Below, piece after piece: positions 60,934-64,000 of a DNA stretch of 64,000 nucleotides; the first letter of the stretch is position 1, and each line of letters starts with the position of its first letter. The notes below the pieces were generated by a model that worked only from the letters and a program-made list of their open reading frames with translations, had not been told where the DNA came from and made no database searches. The translations under genes and the position numbers were made by a program. Source of the DNA: Pontibaca salina (GTDB lineage: Bacteria; Pseudomonadota; Alphaproteobacteria; Rhodobacterales; Rhodobacteraceae); assembly GCF_016307205.1 (NCBI RefSeq), contig NZ_JAEIJD010000002.1:62001-126000 (forward strand), read 5' to 3'.

Positions 60934-61682
60934 TCGCTCGCCTCAAGCGCTGCGATGATGGGGGAGAACTCGGCCGCTTTCAGGCTGGCCCCGCCGACCA
61001 GCGCGCCATCGACATCTGGCACGGCAAAAATTTCGGCGGCATTTTCGGGTTTGACCGACCCACCGTATAGCAGGCGCACAGCGTCGCTGATATCTGCACC
61101 GAAACGCTCTTTTAGTCGGGCGCGGAGGAAGCCGTGTACCTCACCGATCTGGGCGGGTTCGGGAATGCGGCCGCTGCCGATGGCCCAGATCGGCTCGTAG
61201 GCGATCACGAGATTCTCGCCGGTCACGGCATCGGGAACCGACCCGGAAAGCTGTCCGGCGATGATGTCTAGCGTTGCTGAGGCGTCGCGCTGGGCGAGAG
61301 TTTCGCCAAGGCAAATGATCGCGGTCAGCCCTACGTTTAAGGCAGCTTGGGCCTTGGCACACACGGCGGCGTCACTTTCGCCGTGGTCCTGGCGGCGCTC
61401 GGAATGGCCAAGGATCACGTGGCGCGCCCCCGCATCCAGGATCATTTCGGCGCTTATGTCGCCGGTGTGTGCGCCGGACGCTTCAGCGTGGCAATCCTGT
61501 GCCCCGACATTGATGGCGTTGTCCGCACTTATCTGAACTGCACGGTGCAGCAGGGTGGCCGGCGGGCAGATCAGGATATCACAGGCGGGGTCCGGATGGG
61601 CACGTGCCAAATCTGCCAGTTCGGACAATGCCTGCCCGGTGCCGTTCATCTTCCAGTTGCCAGCCGCCAATTTCCGCCGCAT
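60930..61682 (-). CDS. tpiA: Triose-phosphate isomerase
   Basis: The 250-residue glycolytic barrel enzyme carries the catalytic lysine in GNWKMNG near residue 8, histidine in LGHSERR near residue 92 and the glutamate motif [11 protein letters not shown] near residue 161, with [11 protein letters not shown] near residue 205. Length is standard. Its stop overlaps the Lrp stop on the other strand. Confidence 0.97.
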   Translation of the reverse strand: MRRKLAAGNWKMNGTGQALSELADLARAHPDPACDILICPPATLLHRAVQISADNAINVGAQDCHAEASGAHTGDISAEMILDAGARHVILGHSERRQDHGESDAAVCAKAQAALNVGLTAIICLGETLAQRDASATLDIIAGQLSGSVPDAVTGENLVIAYEPIWAIGSGRIPEPAQIGEVHGFLRARLKERFGADISDAVRLLYGGSVKPENAAEIFAVPDVDGALVGGASLKAAEFSPIIAALEASD

Positions 61683-61761
61683 GTTCTGCCCCTTGTCCTG
61701 CTCAAACCGATGCCGCGTCTAGCACCGCCCGTAGGGGCAGGCAATCTCCGGCGGGAGAAGC

Positions 61762-62127
61762 TCAGCCCTCCGTGGTTCCCGCGCTGTCGAATTTGATTGA
61801 TTCACCGCAGCCACAGGCCTCGGAGACATTGGGGTTGTTGAACTTGAAGCCGGATTCCAGAAGGCCGGTTTCGTAATCGATTTCAGTGCCGAACAGGAAC
61901 ATCTGCGCCATTGGCGCGATCATGACGCGGGCACCTTCCTGCTCGACGACCTCGTCGTTGGGGTCGGCCTGATCAACATATTCCATCGTGTACTCCATCC
62001 CGGCACAGCCGCCTTTTTTGACGCCGATGCGCAGGCCGGCACGACCGTCCTTCTCCATCAAGCGAGTGATCTGGCGGATTGCAGTGGGAGTAATGGTGAT
62101 CGGCGGTTTTCCGGGAATGGCGAACAT
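61762..62127 (-). CDS. A-type iron-sulfur carrier (HesB/IscA/SufA/ErpA family)
   Basis: The 121-residue protein has the three ligands of the family: Cys41 in KKGGCAGMEY, and Cys105 and Cys107 in EACGCGESIKF near the C-terminus. It hands iron-sulfur clusters to target proteins. It lies in the same orientation as the SufT-like gene at the window end but is separated from it by the DUF3307/SatD-like pair. SufA or ErpA identity cannot be decided by eye. AAGGAG precedes the ATG. Confidence 0.92.
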   Translation of the reverse strand: MFAIPGKPPITITPTAIRQITRLMEKDGRAGLRIGVKKGGCAGMEYTMEYVDQADPNDEVVEQEGARVMIAPMAQMFLFGTEIDYETGLLESGFKFNNPNVSEACGCGESIKFDSAGTTEG

Positions 62128-62192
62128 GAATATTGCTCCTTCTCTTGACCTTTAACCTAAGTTGCAGCGTCAGGTTCCTCAAGGCCCAGCCC

Positions 62193-62930
62193 TTAGATAC
62201 CGCTTCCGCTCAGGGAGTTGGGGGCCAATAATTCCAGAGGGGGTAGCCACGTTAGAAGCGCACGGGTGGCCAGCGCCGCCAGAATTGCCCAGCCAAAGGA
62301 CGCCAGCGTCCCGATGATAACATATTCGGCGGTACGCTGGTCGTGCGAGGCGGTGCCAAAGCGCAAAATGGATTTGGCGGCGATCAAAAAACCGACCCCC
62401 AAGGCAAGATCAGTCAGGAGCAGCGCAAATATCAAACCGCGTTCGAGAACGCCGATCTGCCGACCACCCTGCCGTAGTCCGTTATTGCGAATGCGCACCC
62501 CATGCGGGTACATCAGCAGCCCGACGGCATATTGTCCGGCAATCAGTGTGACGGTCAGACCGGTGGCAAGCGCCATCAAAGGCAGAATTTCGGGCCATGC
62601 GGCCCACCATCCTGATTGCCACAGGCCGGGTGCCCATGCGGCGATGGCCATCAGTGTGACCAGATGCGCTGTTTGGTCCATGAGGAACCCGGAAAGCCCG
62701 CCAAATCTGCCCGAGGTCTTGGCAATATCTATCGCGATATGGGTCAGCGCCAGCACCAACAGCTCCGGCGCATCGACCCGCCCCAGCGCCGCTTGCGCGG
62801 TGATCAACACAATCACACCGTGCAGCAGCATGACCGATGGGCGGGCCTTATTGGCGTGTATCCAGTTCGTCTGGAACAGGAAATCGGCCAGCACATGGGC
62901 AAACAGCAAGGCGGTGAAGGTTTCGATCAT
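62193..62930 (-). CDS. DUF3307 membrane protein
   Basis: The 245-residue protein starts FTALLFAHVLADFLFQTNWIH, the conserved DUF3307 opening, and has about six or seven hydrophobic segments (for example VMLLHGVIVLITAQAAL, LILFALLLTDLALGVGF-like and IIGTLASFGWAILAALA). It is probably an inner-membrane protein of unknown activity. It lies 55 bases after a SatD-like regulator gene and is likely cotranscribed with it. Confidence 0.85.
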   Translation of the reverse strand: MIETFTALLFAHVLADFLFQTNWIHANKARPSVMLLHGVIVLITAQAALGRVDAPELLVLALTHIAIDIAKTSGRFGGLSGFLMDQTAHLVTLMAIAAWAPGLWQSGWWAAWPEILPLMALATGLTVTLIAGQYAVGLLMYPHGVRIRNNGLRQGGRQIGVLERGLIFALLLTDLALGVGFLIAAKSILRFGTASHDQRTAEYVIIGTLASFGWAILAALATRALLTWLPPLELLAPNSLSGSGI

Positions 62931-62985
62931 CGGCCCCGTCCACCCCCGCAGGTGAAAATGCTTGCTTTTAGGGATGGAAGGTAAA

Positions 62986-63612
62986 TCACGTTGCGCACCC
63001 CTTTGCTTCGATCATTCTCAGAGCATCGTCGATGGCGGGAAAGCCCGCGCCCCAGAGTGCTTGGTTAACGGCCTGACGGGTAATGCCCAAATGCTTGGCG
63101 GCATCGGCACGGATGCGGTCGCGGGGCCACAGCATCAGGCGCACGGCGCGGGCCTGTGCGGGGGTCCAGCCGCTGCTGATATGGTCGGCCAAGCGCACTG
63201 CAGCGGCCAAATCGCCCTTGGCCGCATGGGCCATAGCGACATGCGCGGGCAGCGTGGCAAGCAAACGACCGGAAGCGATGAAGGCGGGGCCGTGTCCGGA
63301 ATTCGGGTTGCGATCAGCGGGCAGGGTGCCCAAGCCCTCGGCAATGGCAATCCTTGTGGAGCGGGATTTACCCAGTTCACGCAGGGCGGCCCGTAAAAAC
63401 AGCGCCGCGCGCAACGACAGTGCCGGTACGGCGATGGCGCACTGCCACCCGTCGCCACCGCGTCGGGCGAAGCCGGTTACAATGCCGCCGCCCCAACCTG
63501 CGATGTCGCGCGACGCATTCTCCAAGGCTTGCAGCGCGTCATTCAGTTGCGTGAGGTCGAGACTCGTTGAGTCGATCAGGTCGCCGGTAAGGACTGCGAA
63601 TGGCTCTGGCAT
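62986..63612 (-). CDS. SatD-like protein with cyclase-like domain and C-terminal HTH
   Basis: The 208-residue protein opens FAVLTGDLIDSTSL, which resembles the nucleotide-cyclase-like opening GDLxxST, and has a further loop RRGGDGWQCAI near residue 51. The C-terminal part (about residues 145-205) is a helix-turn-helix, with RADAAKHLGITRQAVNQALWGAG. SatD-family proteins pair a cyclase-like domain with DUF3307-type membrane partners. Whether it binds a nucleotide is unknown. The palindrome at 63660-63681 upstream is a plausible operator for its HTH. Confidence 0.75.
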   Translation of the reverse strand: MPEPFAVLTGDLIDSTSLDLTQLNDALQALENASRDIAGWGGGIVTGFARRGGDGWQCAIAVPALSLRAALFLRAALRELGKSRSTRIAIAEGLGTLPADRNPNSGHGPAFIASGRLLATLPAHVAMAHAAKGDLAAAVRLADHISSGWTPAQARAVRLMLWPRDRIRADAAKHLGITRQAVNQALWGAGFPAIDDALRMIEAKGCAT

Positions 63613-63625
63613 GGCTTTCCTGGAA

Positions 63626-63638
63626 ACTTGAGGAAAGT
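63626..63638. promoter_or_regulatory. ACTT-N5-AAGT inverted site near the SatD-like start
   Basis: ACTT (63626-63629) and AAGT (63635-63638) face each other 14 bases upstream of the SatD-like start codon. The half-site is the same AAGT/ACTT unit as in the larger palindrome at 63660-63681, so both may be bound by one protein. Confidence 0.35.
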
Positions 63639-63659
63639 ATATCCGCCTTCTTTTTAGAA

Positions 63660-63681
63660 AAGCAAGTTATTTTACTTGCTT
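63660..63681. promoter_or_regulatory. AAGCAAGT-N6-ACTTGCTT palindrome between sufT-like and SatD-like genes
   Basis: The eight-base arms are perfect complements around TATTTT. The right arm touches the SufT-like stop codon; the left arm is about 48 bases before the SatD-like start. On the minus strand a T-rich run follows, so it could be a weak terminator of the upstream gene, or an operator for the SatD-like HTH protein, or both. Confidence 0.55.
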
Positions 63682-64000
63682 ACATGAATCCCAGTTCCAG
63701 CCGGGCTTCGTCGCTCATCATGTCCATGCCCCAAGGCGGCTCCCAGGTCAGGTCCACATCAACCTGTTTGACCCCGGCAATCGGCTCGACGGCGTCGGCC
63801 ACCCAGCCGGGCATCTCGCCCGCGACAGGACACCCCGGCGCGGTCAGTGACATGGTGACATGCACTTCGTTTTCCGGTGAAATATCAATCGTGTAAATCA
63901 GGCCTAAATCATAGATATTAACCGGTATTTCCGGATCATAAACCGATCGACACGCCTCTACGATCTGTTCGTAAAGCGGATGGTCGGTGGTTGATGGCGC
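63680..64000 (-). CDS. SufT-like (MIP18/PaaD) Fe-S assembly protein, 5' end cut by window
   Basis: The visible 106 residues are in frame through base 64000 and start APSTTDHPLYEQIVE; the start codon lies beyond the window. YDPEIPVNIYDLGLIY near visible residue 21 and SLTAPGCPVAGEMPG near residue 51, with the family cysteine in GCP, and DLTWEPPWGMDMMSDEAR near the C-terminus are the SufT signature. It helps maturation of Fe-S proteins and is probably the end of a suf operon lying outside the window. Confidence 0.9.
   Translation of the reverse strand, partial: APSTTDHPLYEQIVEACRSVYDPEIPVNIYDLGLIYTIDISPENEVHVTMSLTAPGCPVAGEMPGWVADAVEPIAGVKQVDVDLTWEPPWGMDMMSDEARLELGFM

Overview
The window is a stretch of chromosome from a member of the Rhodobacteraceae (roseobacter-like Alphaproteobacteria). 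This is inferred from the gene content and order rather than from any rRNA: an F1-only ATP synthase operon (atpHAGDC without F0 genes), fabI-fabB-fabA divergent from an Irr-type Fur regulator, glnB-glnA beside the NAD(P)HX repair gene, a cobA-DUF2849-cysI-cysH-DUF934-fpr sulfite reduction operon, TyrC next to HisC, and an Xsc sulfonate enzyme. Codon use is GC-rich throughout. No insertion sequence, prophage, CRISPR array or rRNA operon was seen. The window looks like core chromosome with a few accessory metabolic or poorly described cassettes.

Layout. 1-2607: a truncated PatB/MalY-type aminotransferase, two deformylase genes (the second with an altered catalytic motif) and fmt. 2604-8229: xsc divergent from an MttB-family methyltransferase and a DgcA/TMADH-like demethylase, a likely methylated amine or sulfonate catabolic module. 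8365-12852: rpsD, hisC-tyrC, a DUF2125 protein and a ChaC-like enzyme. 12906-15569: a MotA/ExbB-like plus MotB/OmpA-like pair, predicted to be an ion-driven envelope motor with a very long periplasmic coiled coil. 15646-19716: clpA, gloB and a methyltransferase. 20001-25703: atpHAGDC and trmB. 26093-28385: a double DUF1428 protein, a double VOC protein and an FKBP isomerase. 28422-31619: fabI, fabB, fabA and irr. 31769-35830: purB, a possible 6S-like structured RNA, 5-formyl-THF cyclo-ligase with a hairpin over its ribosome site, glnA and glnB. 35988-43101: nnr, tRNA-Leu(UAG), and a livFGMHK-type ABC transporter. 43935-50865: parE, ppk2, a MATE pump, an orphan PAS histidine kinase and an aspartate-type aminotransferase. 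50954-55457: an XRE regulator coupled to sdhE, a repeat-rich OmpA protein with an ECF-type promoter, infC with an AUA start, and an acidic membrane-anchored protein. 55520-60933: the assimilatory sulfate/sulfite operon with a divergent Lrp regulator. 60930-64000: tpiA, an A-type Fe-S carrier, a DUF3307/SatD-like pair and the end of a SufT-like gene.

How the parts relate. Sulfur runs through the window: cobA makes the siroheme precursor, CysI reduces sulfite, CysH reduces adenylylsulfate, Fpr probably recycles the electron carrier, and Xsc releases sulfite from sulfoacetaldehyde. Iron and Fe-S functions (irr, the A-type carrier, SufT) sit near enzymes that need them. The parts least explained by known biology are the motor-like pair at 12906-15569, the DUF3307/SatD-like pair with its palindromic upstream sites at 62193-63681, the xsc/mttB/dgcA-like combination, the active-site-altered deformylase, the repeat-bearing OmpA protein with its GGAAC-N17-CGTT promoter, and the rod-shaped RNA candidate between the cyclo-ligase gene and purB.
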